64,000 nt of DNA from CAYRCJ01 sp964422785 (GCA_964422785.1 CAYRCJ010000001.1:5151-69150); one strand, 5' to 3'; counted from the stretch's first letter, positions 32,631 to 42,504 are shown. Numbers and translations: made by a program. Notes: generated by a model not told the origin, from the sequence alone.

Positions 32631-33515
32631 ATGAAATACAGAATACTCATAGTTTTCCTTGCTTTTTTCTGTTTTGCGGCAGGCTATGCTGAAGCCGCTC
32701 CTCAAAAGGGCATATTTATCGATAAAGAAGCGGAAGCCCTTGTCAGGATATTTGTGAATTGCAATTACTCTATTTTACTCAAATCTCCGGCAAATAAGGA
32801 GATTAAGATCAGTGTCACCAAAATGGGCAACGGTTTCTTTTCGGGAGAAGAGAAAATAGATGAATCTCTTCTCTACGGAGAGGGAGAGGCCGTTGTAACA
32901 GCCAGCCATATATTGCTTTGTGATTCCACCGTGGGCGATTTGGACAAGAGCGGAATTTTCAGCGAGTATCAAAAGAATTCCAAAGACAACATCAGTGTGG
33001 AAAACATTGCCGGGTTTAAAGATTCTAAACTTGTTTCTACCTCGGCTTTCACCGCCAACGGTCGCAATTTGTCCGACATTCAGGAAATATTTATTTCTCC
33101 CGCGCCGCACATGCTGAATGATCCGGACAGGGCACTGCTCAAAGTCCGTGTCGATCCGTCGATTCCCCATTCTCATATTCCTCTGATGGACGATAAAGTT
33201 TTTGATGAAATTTTTCTGAAAGACGGAATTAAAAAGAGCGTTTATTTGCGCGGATTTATCAGTTTTATCGGAGGCTGGTTTGTAAGATATAAAGACGCGG
33301 AGATAGAGTGGGTGGGTGAGAACACTATCCAAATAAACGAGCATCTGGATAAGGGGCTTTCCGGGAGTCCGTTGCTTTTTAACTATAACGGCAAAACTTA
33401 CGCCCTCGGAGTCCTTTCCAGCACGCCATTGGAACAAACAGGCAGATTTTATGATTGGTCCTGGATATCTATAACAAAAAAAAGTTTTTTGAATTCCAAA
33501 CAAAAAAAGAAATAA
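32631..33515 (+). CDS. Secreted trypsin-like serine protease
   Basis: 294 residues. The signal peptide is about 1-22 (cleavage near AEA). The chymotrypsin-fold triad can be placed: H93 in VTASHILL, D166 in DPDRALLKV and S244 in GLSGSPLLF, followed by YALGVLSS, the usual strand after the serine. This makes it a probable active, exported serine peptidase; the substrate is unknown. ACAGGAAAG lies before the ATG. It is a lone gene with its own promoter and terminator, convergent with thrS. Confidence 0.7.
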   Translation: MKYRILIVFLAFFCFAAGYAEAAPQKGIFIDKEAEALVRIFVNCNYSILLKSPANKEIKISVTKMGNGFFSGEEKIDESLLYGEGEAVVTASHILLCDSTVGDLDKSGIFSEYQKNSKDNISVENIAGFKDSKLVSTSAFTANGRNLSDIQEIFISPAPHMLNDPDRALLKVRVDPSIPHSHIPLMDDKVFDEIFLKDGIKKSVYLRGFISFIGGWFVRYKDAEIEWVGENTIQINEHLDKGLSGSPLLFNYNGKTYALGVLSSTPLEQTGRFYDWSWISITKKSFLNSKQKKK

Positions 33516-33545
33516 AAATCCCCCGATGGCCTCGGGGGATTTTTT
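33515..33545. terminator. Bidirectional terminator (protease gene / thrS)
   Basis: Perfect AAAATCCCCCGA/TCGGGGGATTTT stem with loop TGGCC. Confidence 0.88.
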
Positions 33546-35273
33546 CTAACCTGTTTTTTTGAGAAAGTCTTCAATTTTCATCTGGCCAAGATCTCCCTTG
33601 CCGCGCTCTCTAACGGCGACGGTTTGAGATTCATTTTCTTTTTCACCGATCACCAAAAGATAAGGGATTTTTTGAAGCTCCGCTTCCCTTATTTTTTTTC
33701 CTATAGATTCATTGCGGTCATCCAGCTCCGTCCTTATATTTTTTATTTCAAGTTTTTCGCGCACGCTTTTTGCGTAGGGCGCAACCTGATCATTGATGGC
33801 CAGTATTTTCACCTGCACCGGAGACAGCCAAAATGGAAATGCTCCGCCGAAGTGTTCAATTATGACGGACAAAAATCTTTCGATGGATCCCATTATCGCG
33901 GCGTGGATCATAATAATGGTTTCTTTTTCGCCGCTCTCGTTGATGCAGGTAAGGCCAAATCTTCCAGGCATATTTACATCCAATTGTATTGTTGCCACCT
34001 GCCAACTCCGCCCCAAAGAATCTTCCGCCATGAAATCAAGCTTTGGAGCGTAAAATGCCGCTTCCCCCAATGCCTCAACATATTCGGTGTTATTTTCTTT
34101 GGCGACCTCGCGGAGTATTTCTTCTGCGCGCTCCCAATGTTCTTTGTCTCCCAGATATTTTTCGGGTTGTTCCGGATCCCGCAGAGACAGGCGGAGCCGC
34201 AATTTCATATTGAATGCTTCATAAAATGTATGGACAATTTCCCAAATTTTCTTAATTTCTTCTTTGGTCTGGGATATTCTGCAAAACACATGCGCGTCAT
34301 CCTGGGTTATGGAAATAACTCTGGAAAGGCCGGAAAGTTCCCCGCTTTGCTCGTCCCGATATACTTTGGTGGTGCTTGCATATTTTTGTGGAAGTTCGCG
34401 GTAACTCCACTGTTTGCGGGCGTAAATTTGGGTGTGATGCGGGCAATTCATCGGCTTCATTGCGAAAATATGGCCTTCGCGGGTATTTATTTTGAAAAGC
34501 TCGTCTTTAAATTTATCCCAATGACCGCTGGTTTCGTACAAATCCTTTTTGGTGATATGCGGGATATCAACGCGTTGGTATCCGTGTTTTTTGCGGAGCT
34601 GCCAGACAAAATCATCCAAAACATCGCGGAGCACCGTTCCTTTCGGGGTAAAAAGCGGAAGTCCTCCGCCGACAAGATTAGAGAAAGTGAATAAATCCAG
34701 CTCCACGCCGAGCTTTTTGTGATCCCGCTTTTTTGCTTCCTCGAGCATTGCCAAATGCGCATCCAATTCCTCTTTGGTGGAGAAAGCTAAGCCGTAAATG
34801 CGGGTAAGCATTTTATTTTTTTCATTGCCGCGCCAGTAGGCGCCGGCAACATGGGTCAATTTAAACGCGTTTGGGTCAATGTCTTTCGCCGGATTTTCCG
34901 CGTGTCCTCCGCGGCACAAATCTTCAAATGCGCCGGATTTGTAAAGAGTGAGTCCTTGGTCGGAATACTCATTAATAAGTTCAAGTTTGTATGGATTGTC
35001 TGAGAATATTTTTTCCGCGTCTTTCCTGGAAATTTCTGCGCGATCAAATGATTTCCAGGCGGGTAAAATCTTCTTCATTCTTTTTTCTATTTTTGGAAGG
35101 TCGCTGTCTGAAATGGGGGATGACAATTCAAAATCGTAATAAAATCCGTTGTCTATCGCGGGGCCGATGGCGCGTTTCGCGTCCGGATATATTTCAAGTA
35201 CCGCCGCCGCCAAAAGATGCGCCAAAGAATGGCGTATTTTTTCTATTTCCTTAATATTTTCTTCCGAAGACAT
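33546..35273 (-). CDS. thrS: Threonyl-tRNA synthetase lacking the TGS domain
   Basis: 575 residues against about 640 in E. coli. It begins directly with the editing/SAD region (HSLAHLLAAAVLEIYP, whose H-x3-H binds metal; RGGHAENPAKD supplies later ligands), so the N-terminal TGS domain is absent. The class II core has HIFAMKPMNCPHHTQIY and the motif 2 arginine in KVYRDEQSGELSGLSRVIS. The C-terminal anticodon-binding domain (PFWLSPVQVKILAINDQ) is complete. A TATTAT box ends 6 nt before the ATG, so the mRNA is probably leaderless. Confidence 0.95.
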   Translation of the reverse strand: MSSEENIKEIEKIRHSLAHLLAAAVLEIYPDAKRAIGPAIDNGFYYDFELSSPISDSDLPKIEKRMKKILPAWKSFDRAEISRKDAEKIFSDNPYKLELINEYSDQGLTLYKSGAFEDLCRGGHAENPAKDIDPNAFKLTHVAGAYWRGNEKNKMLTRIYGLAFSTKEELDAHLAMLEEAKKRDHKKLGVELDLFTFSNLVGGGLPLFTPKGTVLRDVLDDFVWQLRKKHGYQRVDIPHITKKDLYETSGHWDKFKDELFKINTREGHIFAMKPMNCPHHTQIYARKQWSYRELPQKYASTTKVYRDEQSGELSGLSRVISITQDDAHVFCRISQTKEEIKKIWEIVHTFYEAFNMKLRLRLSLRDPEQPEKYLGDKEHWERAEEILREVAKENNTEYVEALGEAAFYAPKLDFMAEDSLGRSWQVATIQLDVNMPGRFGLTCINESGEKETIIMIHAAIMGSIERFLSVIIEHFGGAFPFWLSPVQVKILAINDQVAPYAKSVREKLEIKNIRTELDDRNESIGKKIREAELQKIPYLLVIGEKENESQTVAVRERGKGDLGQMKIEDFLKKTG

Positions 35274-35279
35274 GAATGT

Positions 35280-35285
35280 ATAATA
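35280..35285 (-). promoter_or_regulatory. -10 box for leaderless thrS
   Basis: Minus-strand TATTAT, 6 nt before the ATG; no Shine-Dalgarno site. Confidence 0.45.
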
Positions 35286-35315
35286 TAGGATTTTTGCGCT
35301 AGCGGCAAATAATTT

Positions 35316-38300
35316 CTATATCTGTTTAATATCCTCCGCGATTATAGAGGGGATGCCGTTTCGTTCGGAAAATTTGCCGCGGACGAGGACGCAGTTGTCA
35401 TCGAAAATATGCGGAGCGCATTTCTCGAGTGTCCGCGGAAATACCACCGCTTCGATTTCATCGGTAAGATCTCCCAGTTTTAAAAACATCATCGGGTCGC
35501 CATTTTTGGTGAGAATTCTTCTCGACCCCATAACTATGGCGTTTAGAGTAAACATTGTTCCGGGCTTTTTGGATTTTATTAACTCTATTGTTACTTTATT
35601 TTTTACTTTTATTTTGCTTTGGAATTTGTCCAATGGATGCCCCGAAACATAAAGACCTAAAAGTTCCTTTTCCCAGTTTAATTTTTCTTCAAGCGTAGCG
35701 GGCTTAATTTTTTCCAATTTAAGCTGAGGCACGGTTGATTTATCGCTCATCACGCTGAAAAGCGACGACTGATTTTGAATTTTTGCCTGATGAAAATGTC
35801 TCACATAATCCAAGATTTTATCTATATTTTTCAAAACCTCCTGGCGTTCTCCAAATTCATCCAGGGCTCCCGCTTTGGCCAGGGCTTCTATGGATTTTTT
35901 GTTGAGATCGCGCGATTCAACTCTTTCCAAAAAATCCGCCAACGATAAATATGGGCCGTTTTTATCCCTTTCCTCTATCAGCGCCTGAACCACATTTTCT
36001 CCGACATTTTTTATTGAAAACAAACCGAAGCGTATTTCTTTTTTGGCGCCCGGCGGAGCGGAAAATCTTTTATCGCTGGAGTTAACCGTCGGCGGGAGGA
36101 CTTCCAAGCCCAAGGCCTTGCACTCTTTTATCAAAAATGAAATTCTTTCCGTGTCTTTTCTGTCTCCGTTAAGAAGTGAGATCATAAATTCCAGCGGATA
36201 GTAATATTTTAAATAAGCGGTTTGAAATCCAAGCATGGCGTAGCAGGCCGCGTGGGAACGGTTAAATCCGTATCTGGCGAACGGCTCCAAAAGTTCTCCC
36301 AATTCTTCGGCAACATGTCCGGGGATTTTATTTGCAAGCATCCGGTCTACGAATTTCTTTTTTTGTTCCTCAAGAAGGCTCCTGATTTTTTTGCCGATGG
36401 CTTTTCTCAAGATATCCGCCTCTGACATTGTAAATCCGGCCAGGTCTCTGGCGATTTGCATCAGCTGCTCCTGGTAAACCGCGATGCCGTATGTGTTTTT
36501 TAAAATCGGCTCAAGCTGCGGATGCAGATATTTGACCTCTTCCTTGCCGTGTTTCCGTAAAATAAAACTTGGAATAAGCTCCATCGGTCCCGGACGAAAA
36601 AGGGATATCATCGCGATGATGTCCTCGATGTTTGTGGGTTTTAATTCTTTCAGGTACCTGGTCATCCCCGTGCCTTCAAGTTGGAATATGCCGACTGTTT
36701 TACCTTCGGCCAGCATTTTGAACGGATGAGGATCTTCCAGATTTAAATTTTCGATATCAATTATTTTGTCATATTTTTCTTTGATCAGTTTCAGGGTCTC
36801 TTCAATAATACTCAGGTTTTTTAAACCCAAAAAATCCATTTTCAAAAGCCCCATTGTTAAAATCGCATGCATATCGTATTGGGTGACTATCGATTCTTTT
36901 TTGTATTCATCATCGCCGGCGCGGAGAGTCGCTCTTTGAAGCGGCACGGTATTTGAAAGCGGATCTCTCGAGATAACTATTCCGGAAGCGTGTACGGATG
37001 CATGCCGCGCCACGCCTTCCAGCTTCATCGCCGAATCTATTATCTTTTTGGCGTCGGGGTTGGTGTCGTAGGCGGCTTTTAATTCCGGGACCGCCGCAAG
37101 ACATTGGGCGAGGTAGCCCTCTTTTTCGTTTTGGTTCGGGTTGAACGGTATTGTTTTGGAAAGTTGATCGCAAAGCGCCAGGCTCATTCCCAGGGCGCGC
37201 CCTGCGTCGCGTATGGCGGCGCGGGCCGCCATTGTTCCAAAAGTTATAATCTGGGCCACGCGGTCCCGCCCGTATTTTTTGGCGACATATTCTATGACTT
37301 CATCCCGGCGGGTGTCCGCGAAATCAAGATCAATATCCGGAGGCTCAACCCTTTCCGGATTCAGGAATCTTTCAAAAATTAAATTGTATTTTATCGGATC
37401 GATGTTTGTAATTCCCAGGGCGTACGCGATCAATGATCCGGCCGCCGATCCTCTTCCGGGGCCCACAACGATGTTATTTTTTTTGGCCCAATTCACAAAA
37501 TCAGAAACTATAAGAAAATACTCTGTAAAGCCGGTTTTTTTGATAACGGATAATTCGTAATCAAGCCTTTTTTCTATATCAGAACTTATATTTTCACCGT
37601 ATCTTTTCTTGAGCCCGCTTCTGCATAAAATTTGCAGATAAGAATCAACTGTTTCTCCTTCCGGAACTTCAAATTGCGGCAACTGAATTTTTCCGAGTTC
37701 CATTTCCAAGTTGCATTTCTCGGCTATCGCCAAAGTATTTTGCGCGGCCTCCGGAGCGTCTGCAAAAAGCGCCCGCATTTCTTCCGGGCTTCTGAAAGAA
37801 TAATCATCGTCTTTCATCGTCAGCCTGTCTTCGTCGTCTAGCTTGGTGTTTGTTTGCACCGCCAGTAGTACATCCTGCGCTTCAGCGTCATCCTTTTTTA
37901 AGTAATGAATATCCTGCGTGCCCACCAGCGGAGTGTTTGTTTTTTTGGCGAACTCAATCAGTTTGGTGCGAAGTGCCGGATGCCCGGGTACGTTGGGATG
38001 AGTGCTTATTTCAATATAGAAATCCCCGTCATTAAAAATATCTTTGTATTCTCTCAACAATTTTTCCGCTTTTTCTTCGTCGCCCGAGATAAGCGCCCGG
38101 GGGATTTCTCCGGACATACATCCGGAAAGCCCGATCAGCCCGGCAGAATATTTTTTTAGAGTTTGTTTGTCAATTCTTGGTTTATAATAAAATCCGTCCA
38201 AATGAGCGATGGTGACCAGCTTTACCANNNNNNNNNNNNNNNNNNNNNNNNNNNNNNNNNNNNNNNNNNNNNNNNNNNNNNNNNNNNNNNNNNNNNNNNN

Positions 38301-38356
38301 NNNNNNNNNNNNNNNNNNNNNNNNNNNGAATGGGTGTGGAGGTGGACAAATGACAT
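35316..38356 (-). CDS. dnaE: DNA polymerase III alpha subunit (interrupted by assembly gap)
   Basis: The true start is the minus-strand ATG at 38356, giving MSFVHLHTH, the typical PHP-domain beginning. 100 unknown bases (38228-38327) then interrupt it and shift the apparent frame, so the real gap length must differ. After the gap the PHP domain, the palm with GPGRGSAAGSLIAYALGI and the catalytic DIDLDF, the fingers, an HhH region and a final OB domain are clear. The end at ...EDIKQI lacks the C-terminal tau-binding part of E. coli DnaE. It is the replicative polymerase. The -10 box 6 nt before the ATG suggests a leaderless mRNA. Confidence 0.93.
38228..38327. other. Assembly gap (100 N) in dnaE
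   Basis: Exactly 100 N. The reading frames on either side do not match across 100 bases, so the number is a placeholder. Confidence 0.98.
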
Positions 38357-38372
38357 GCAACAATTATATAGT
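38343..38372 (+). promoter_or_regulatory. Putative promoter for HD-domain gene
   Basis: TGGACA, 18 bp, TATAGT. It overlaps the divergent dnaE start region. Confidence 0.4.
38363..38368 (-). promoter_or_regulatory. -10 box for leaderless dnaE
   Basis: Minus-strand perfect TATAAT, ending 6 nt before the ATG. TTGTTA lies 18 bp further up. Confidence 0.55.
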
Positions 38373-38401
38373 ATACCGGGGCACTTTAACAAAGGAATAA
38401 A

Positions 38402-39547
38402 ATGCTTTACTGCGACCTGCTTTACGGAACATGGAAATTGCCGCCCGCGATAGAAAAATTGGCACATACAAAAGAAATGGCACGCCTTCGGAATATCACC
38501 CAATCCACATTGCCGAACAATCTTATAGTTGAAGGGGCGCTACCTAGTCGTTTTCATCACGGATTGGGAGTATGCCATTTGGCGCAAATTGTCGTAAACA
38601 ACAACCGCGATTTAAAAGAATACAAAACCTTGCTTCCCGTTGCCGCGCTGCTTCACGACGCAGGTAATCCGCCTTTTTCCCACACCTCGGAACATTTTTT
38701 GAAAGAGATGACCGGAAAAAATGGCGAATCTTTTTTGGAAGATATTCTTGACGGCTCGGAAACGGAAAAGGTTTTGAAAGATTTTGGGATGACAAGCAAG
38801 CAAGTTGTTGATTTGGTCGCGGGTCTGGATAAACCGATTTCCGATGTTCTTCACGGATCGATGGACTTGGATAATCTGGATAACGTCGGGAGGCACAACA
38901 AAGTGATGAGAAGCGGAGGCCCGGAGTTTGATGCCCAAAAAATCGCCTCGCGATTTAGATTTGATAAAGAATGGTATTTGGGCAGCAGTGTCCGGGCCAA
39001 CGCAGAAATGTGGCGCTACTGCCGTTTGGCTGTATATAGAAACATATATAGTCAGCCGCATCTGAACATCGGAATTATGATTTACCGCGCCCTGGAGATA
39101 GCGTTTTGCGAAGGCGACCTCCATAGAAATTTCTTTTTTCTGGATGATGTTAAGGCCCTGAATTTTTTGCTTGAAAAATGCAATCCAAAGACGGCATATT
39201 TAGCGGATCAGGCTATTCGGTGGAATTGGTATCACGAAGTTTTCAGCATGGAATACAAATATCCTTCGGGAAAATTTAAAAAATTGGCGGAGAGTTGGAG
39301 AGGAAGAAAATATTTGGCGGACACAGTCGCCCACAAATTGAAAATTCCACAAAAAAAAGTTTGCGTTTATATCGGCGCCGGAAAAGAAAAAAGAAAAATA
39401 AAAATTCCGTTTCTTTTTCCCGGCGGCCTAAGGCGATACGACGATAGTGACGACTCCCCGGTTTACAGAATTAAAATTTACGTACCGGAAGAGTTCATCA
39501 ATAAAGCAGGCGCCACACGAGACATAGTTTTGGGAGAAATAAGTTAA
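38402..39547 (+). CDS. HD-domain phosphohydrolase (dGTPase-like)
   Basis: 381 residues. HD-superfamily metal ligands are visible: H near residue 45 in RFHHGLGVCHLAQI, the HD pair in VAALLHDAGNPPFSH with a following H in TSEHF, and D in MDLDNLDNVGRH. The arrangement resembles dGTP triphosphohydrolase-like and related nucleotide hydrolases; the exact substrate is not determined. The C-terminal 120 residues are not recognised. AAAGGA lies 8 nt before the ATG. It diverges from dnaE and ends in its own terminator. Confidence 0.8.
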   Translation: MLYCDLLYGTWKLPPAIEKLAHTKEMARLRNITQSTLPNNLIVEGALPSRFHHGLGVCHLAQIVVNNNRDLKEYKTLLPVAALLHDAGNPPFSHTSEHFLKEMTGKNGESFLEDILDGSETEKVLKDFGMTSKQVVDLVAGLDKPISDVLHGSMDLDNLDNVGRHNKVMRSGGPEFDAQKIASRFRFDKEWYLGSSVRANAEMWRYCRLAVYRNIYSQPHLNIGIMIYRALEIAFCEGDLHRNFFFLDDVKALNFLLEKCNPKTAYLADQAIRWNWYHEVFSMEYKYPSGKFKKLAESWRGRKYLADTVAHKLKIPQKKVCVYIGAGKEKRKIKIPFLFPGGLRRYDDSDDSPVYRIKIYVPEEFINKAGATRDIVLGEIS

Positions 39548-39568
39548 CCCCGCTTTTGCGGGGTTTAA
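39546..39568 (+). terminator. Terminator of HD-domain gene
   Basis: AACCCCGC/GCGGGGTT with loop TTTT, overlapping the stop codon; a weak T run follows. Confidence 0.7.
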
Positions 39569-39722
39569 TTTATCTAGAAATGCAGTTTTAACGCTATCGC
39601 TGGAAAAATGTATTTTTCAGTATTTACTTATTTACTAGCACAAGAAGGAATTGAAACGAAACTAAAAATCGTCAGAGATGTTATATTTAAGAGATAAATT
39701 GAATCTTTGAAAGGAAACAAAA

Positions 39723-40079
39723 ATGTCATCAGACACACTGCGCGCTAAACTTCGCGAGCTAAATCAGGAGCAAGGCAATGCGGCTAAAGCCAAAGAAAAA
39801 AACGAACAGGTAATAGTCAGGCTCATTGAATCTTTTTCGGACACTCAAATCCGACAAGCCGTTGCGGAAATTGATGAAGAAATTTCCAAGCATGAAAAGG
39901 TAATTGAAGAACATGAAAAAGCCTCAAATGTGTTAAGAGAAGAGTTGATTATTTTTAGAAAATATTGCAAGCACAAAAATACAGAAAGTGATTCCGAGGG
40001 CAATATGACCGCTGTTACTTGCAAAGATTGCGGCCATTCGTGGGTTAATAATTTAAGTATCTCGCATCTTTATCACTAA
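39723..40079 (+). CDS. Coiled-coil protein with C-terminal zinc ribbon
   Basis: 118 residues. About 1-75 is a charged coiled coil (EEISKHEKVIEEHEKASNVL). The C-terminal part has CKH at about residue 87 and CKDCGHSW about 18 residues later, which could bind one zinc. It is a stand-alone gene with a GAAAGGAAA site and its own terminator. The leader shares a CTTTGAAAGGA block with those of the genes at 13663 and 22413. Function unknown. Confidence 0.6.
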   Translation: MSSDTLRAKLRELNQEQGNAAKAKEKNEQVIVRLIESFSDTQIRQAVAEIDEEISKHEKVIEEHEKASNVLREELIIFRKYCKHKNTESDSEGNMTAVTCKDCGHSWVNNLSISHLYH

Positions 40080-40100
40080 AGAAATCTACAAATAAAGATA

Positions 40101-40129
40101 AATCTCAGGTAAAATCCTGAGATTTTTTT
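40101..40129 (+). terminator. Terminator of zinc-ribbon gene
   Basis: AATCTCAGG/CCTGAGATT stem, then a T run. Confidence 0.88.
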
Positions 40130-40151
40130 GCAAAATTTTATAGTTAAGTAG

Positions 40152-40157
40152 TAGTAT
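40152..40157 (+). promoter_or_regulatory. -10 box for leaderless rnhB
   Basis: TAGTAT, ending 6 nt before the GTG start. Confidence 0.4.
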
Positions 40158-40163
40158 TATTCT

Positions 40164-40790
40164 GTGGCTAAAAAATATATTATCGGAATAGATGAAGTCG
40201 GGCGGGGGCCTTTGGCCGGGCCGGTTACGGTTGCCGCGGTAATCGCGGCGACGGTTTTTTACAAAAATCAGCGGTTTTTTTCCGGGATCAAAGACTCAAA
40301 AAAACTTTCTCCTGAAAAAAGAGAAGAATGGTTTCGAAAGTTTACAGCGCATAGCAAAAAGGACGCGGAGTTTAAATTCGTTCATGCCAGTGTTGCCGCC
40401 GAATGGATAGATAAGATTGGGATTTCCGCCGCGCTGAGATTGGCTGTAAAGAAGTGTCTGCAAAAATTAGATGTTAAAAATTTAAAACAAAAAATTATGC
40501 TCGACGGCAGCCTCTACGCGCCGAAAGAATACACAAATCAAGAAACGATTATAAAAGGTGATGAGAAAGTGCCGATAATCGCGGCCGCTTCCATCGTCGG
40601 GAAGGTAATAAGAGACAGGATGATGATAAGGCTTCATAATAAATTTCCGGAATATGGCTTCGATGCTCACAAAGGTTATGGCACAAGAATGCATCAGGCT
40701 GCGATCAAAAGATATGGTCTTTCATCAATTCACCGCAAAACATTTTGTCGCAAGATCCTGAGCTTGTCGAAGGACAGAAAGTTTATATAA
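40164..40790 (+). CDS. rnhB: Ribonuclease HII
   Basis: 208 residues from a GTG start. RNase HII removes ribonucleotides from DNA and RNA primers. The active-site motif IIGIDEVGRGPLAGPV is at the N-terminus. Further acidic residues are in KIMLDGSLYAP, and VPIIAAASIVGKVIRDRMM is the family's last core block. The normal end (SSIHRKTF) is followed by an odd tail (CRKILSLSKDRKFI) encoded by a CCTGAGCTTGTCGAAGG repeat, so the C-terminus appears to have been extended by a repeat element. Confidence 0.93.
   Translation: MAKKYIIGIDEVGRGPLAGPVTVAAVIAATVFYKNQRFFSGIKDSKKLSPEKREEWFRKFTAHSKKDAEFKFVHASVAAEWIDKIGISAALRLAVKKCLQKLDVKNLKQKIMLDGSLYAPKEYTNQETIIKGDEKVPIIAAASIVGKVIRDRMMIRLHNKFPEYGFDAHKGYGTRMHQAAIKRYGLSSIHRKTFCRKILSLSKDRKFI
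40756..40774. repeat. REP-like sequence in the 3' end of rnhB
   Basis: TCCTGAGCTTGTCGAAGGA, a short imperfect palindrome that I recognise as widespread in environmental bacterial genomes. It encodes the last residues of RNase HII. Confidence 0.5.
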
Positions 40791-40797
40791 AAAACTC

Positions 40798-40822
40798 GAG
40801 CCCCCATTGCGGGGGCTCTTTT
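40798..40822 (+). terminator. Terminator of rnhB
   Basis: GAGCCCCC/GGGGGCTC, then TTTT. It lies in the 41-bp gap before the end of the convergent gene. Confidence 0.82.
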
Positions 40823-40831
40823 GGTAGGGTG

Positions 40832-41242
40832 TTACGTTGCGGATTTTTCGGCGGGATTTTCCGGGGCGGCTGGCGGGAGGGAAGCGATGGTTTGCTCGAC
40901 GATCTTTTGCCAATTTTCGATGATCGGCACAATCTCGTATTCCAGCGCATCGCAAATGGAAACCCACCAATTTTTTTCCTGGGCGGCGGTGAGCAGGGCT
41001 AGGGAGCGTTTCAGACCCTGGTTGAGTTCGGCTGTGATGTATAGCGTATCGCCGTAAACCCATCCGTGATCTTCAGCGAAAAGTCCAGCGATGATCTCGA
41101 TGCCTTCAAGAAAGACGGCTAGTTTGTCATACGCCAGTTGTCCGCGCCTATTTTCCAAGTCCTTTACTATTTCTTGAACCGATCTGATTGCCGCCGCAAG
41201 TTTGTTTTTTAATTCCACAAGTTCATCAATTGTCAGTTTCAA
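40832..41242 (-). CDS. Uncharacterised helical protein with TTG start
   Basis: 136 residues, all-helical, cytoplasmic. The start is a TTG at 41242, chosen because AGGAGG lies 6 nt upstream and no in-frame ATG is suitable. Helices include MKLTIDELVELKNKLAAAIR and QGLKRSLALLTAAQEKNWWV. The C-terminus is Pro/Ala-rich. It has a perfect consensus promoter. No family is recognised. Confidence 0.6.
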   Translation of the reverse strand: MKLTIDELVELKNKLAAAIRSVQEIVKDLENRRGQLAYDKLAVFLEGIEIIAGLFAEDHGWVYGDTLYITAELNQGLKRSLALLTAAQEKNWWVSICDALEYEIVPIIENWQKIVEQTIASLPPAAPENPAEKSAT

Positions 41243-41270
41243 GGCAACCTCCTATTTTTAACCTAATTTA

Positions 41271-41299
41271 ATTATATATTAAAAATAATGCTTTGTCAA
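41271..41299 (-). promoter_or_regulatory. Consensus promoter for helical protein gene
   Basis: Minus strand: perfect TTGACA, 17 bp, perfect TATAAT. Confidence 0.75.
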
Positions 41300-41328
41300 T
41301 AGACAAAAATGCTTAAATATTGTAGATT
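41300..41328 (+). promoter_or_regulatory. Putative divergent promoter
   Basis: TAGACA, 17 bp, TAGATT. It lies back-to-back with the minus-strand promoter. Confidence 0.4.
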
Positions 41329-41355
41329 AATTGTCGGAAGAAAGGGGACTAGAAA

Positions 41356-42426
41356 ATGCCAAAGGCGCATCGTATTGAAAGCCTTATTGCCAGGCATCCG
41401 GAGGAATGGGGTCCGACAAAATATCTTGCTACGTCATTTGATAACAGATCATTTTTTTGCGAGCGCGGTTTGGAATACGGCCATGAACATCGCATTATTT
41501 TAAACGACAGGGTATACGCTGAATGGAGCGATCCGCATTCTTATCCCAAAGCCGTGCTTTCATACGACGGCAAAAAACTGGCAGTGGCGATGGAAAATAT
41601 TTCCGGCGGCAAGCGCACGAATGTTATCACGATTAACGGAAAAATTGCATACGAAGTTCCTTTTGAAACAGTGTACCGCTTTAACTGGCTTGATAACGAA
41701 AGGCTTGCTTGGAATGCTTGGAATACAGGTACAAACACCCACCGGATTGACGACAGCGGCACTAGATTTTTTATTAACGGCGTTGATATGACTGAGACAT
41801 TTGATTTTGAGCCAGTGATCGGCCGGCATGGTCGCGGCGAAGTATATGTAAAAGAAGAAAACATGCTTTATCGGGTGTACGACGATGGAACCAGATCCAA
41901 GCCGACCGCCGTTCCCGCGGATTGGAGCGGATGGCATTCAAGAGGGTGGGATTGGGATAAGGATTCTTTGCCGGAAAAAGCAAAAGATTCTCCTGAGATT
42001 GTTGAGCGCCTTACTCTGCCGGCGGGTTTTTTAAACTCGATATTGGAATGTATCTTTGATAGAGCGGAGGCGTACGAAGCGCGCAATAACAACAAAGAGC
42101 CTTGGTGGATGCGACCGATAGCATTTATTTTTAATCCATACTTCGGGATCGGGCACGCATATTTGAAAAGCGCCAAAAGATACTTTCCGGCGAATAACGG
42201 AAAAGAATGGAAAAGGGGTTACCATTTTGCGGGAGATCAATTTTATACGCTGTCGGGAGAGCTTGTAGCTTCTGTCGCCAACGGGCAAAAGATGGCCGTA
42301 GCGATTGATGAAAAAGAAGGCGATTGGTGGGATGAGGTTTATAATTCCCGCTTTCTTTCACAAGAAAATTGTCTTTCATACCTTGCCCGCGAAGGCAACG
42401 AATTTTTCAGAATTGTGGTTGAATAA
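41356..42426 (+). CDS. Uncharacterised beta-propeller-like protein
   Basis: 356 residues, no signal peptide. The first 200 residues repeat short strand motifs with a WD40/PD40-like rhythm (YPKAVLSYDGKKLAVAMENI, DNERLAWNAWN, GRGEVYVKEENMLYRVYDDG), suggesting a partial beta-propeller. The C-terminal half has aromatic-rich segments (EPWWMRPIAFIFNPYFGIGH). AAAGGGG lies 9 nt before the ATG. It is a lone gene divergent from the helical protein. Function unknown. Confidence 0.6.
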   Translation: MPKAHRIESLIARHPEEWGPTKYLATSFDNRSFFCERGLEYGHEHRIILNDRVYAEWSDPHSYPKAVLSYDGKKLAVAMENISGGKRTNVITINGKIAYEVPFETVYRFNWLDNERLAWNAWNTGTNTHRIDDSGTRFFINGVDMTETFDFEPVIGRHGRGEVYVKEENMLYRVYDDGTRSKPTAVPADWSGWHSRGWDWDKDSLPEKAKDSPEIVERLTLPAGFLNSILECIFDRAEAYEARNNNKEPWWMRPIAFIFNPYFGIGHAYLKSAKRYFPANNGKEWKRGYHFAGDQFYTLSGELVASVANGQKMAVAIDEKEGDWWDEVYNSRFLSQENCLSYLAREGNEFFRIVVE

Positions 42427-42440
42427 CTAAAAACTAAATT

Positions 42441-42479
42441 ATCCCGTTCCGATAGCCGTCGGAGCGGGATTGCTTTTTT
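42441..42479 (+). terminator. Terminator fused to the rpmF promoter
   Basis: 12-bp stem ATCCCGTTCCGA/TCGGAGCGGGAT. The following TTGCTTTTTT is both the T tract and the next -35 box. Confidence 0.8.
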
Positions 42480-42497
42480 ATATGGCTGGGTTATAAT
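42470..42497 (+). promoter_or_regulatory. Promoter for leaderless rpmF
   Basis: TTGCTT, 16 bp, perfect TATAAT, ending 7 nt before the ATG. Confidence 0.6.
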
Positions 42498-42504
42498 CAA
42501 TATT

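Noticed and set aside
38222..38503. Open frames that run through the N gap near 38228-38327
   Set aside because: They read unknown bases as coding and are in the wrong frame. The true dnaE start is the minus-strand ATG at 38356.
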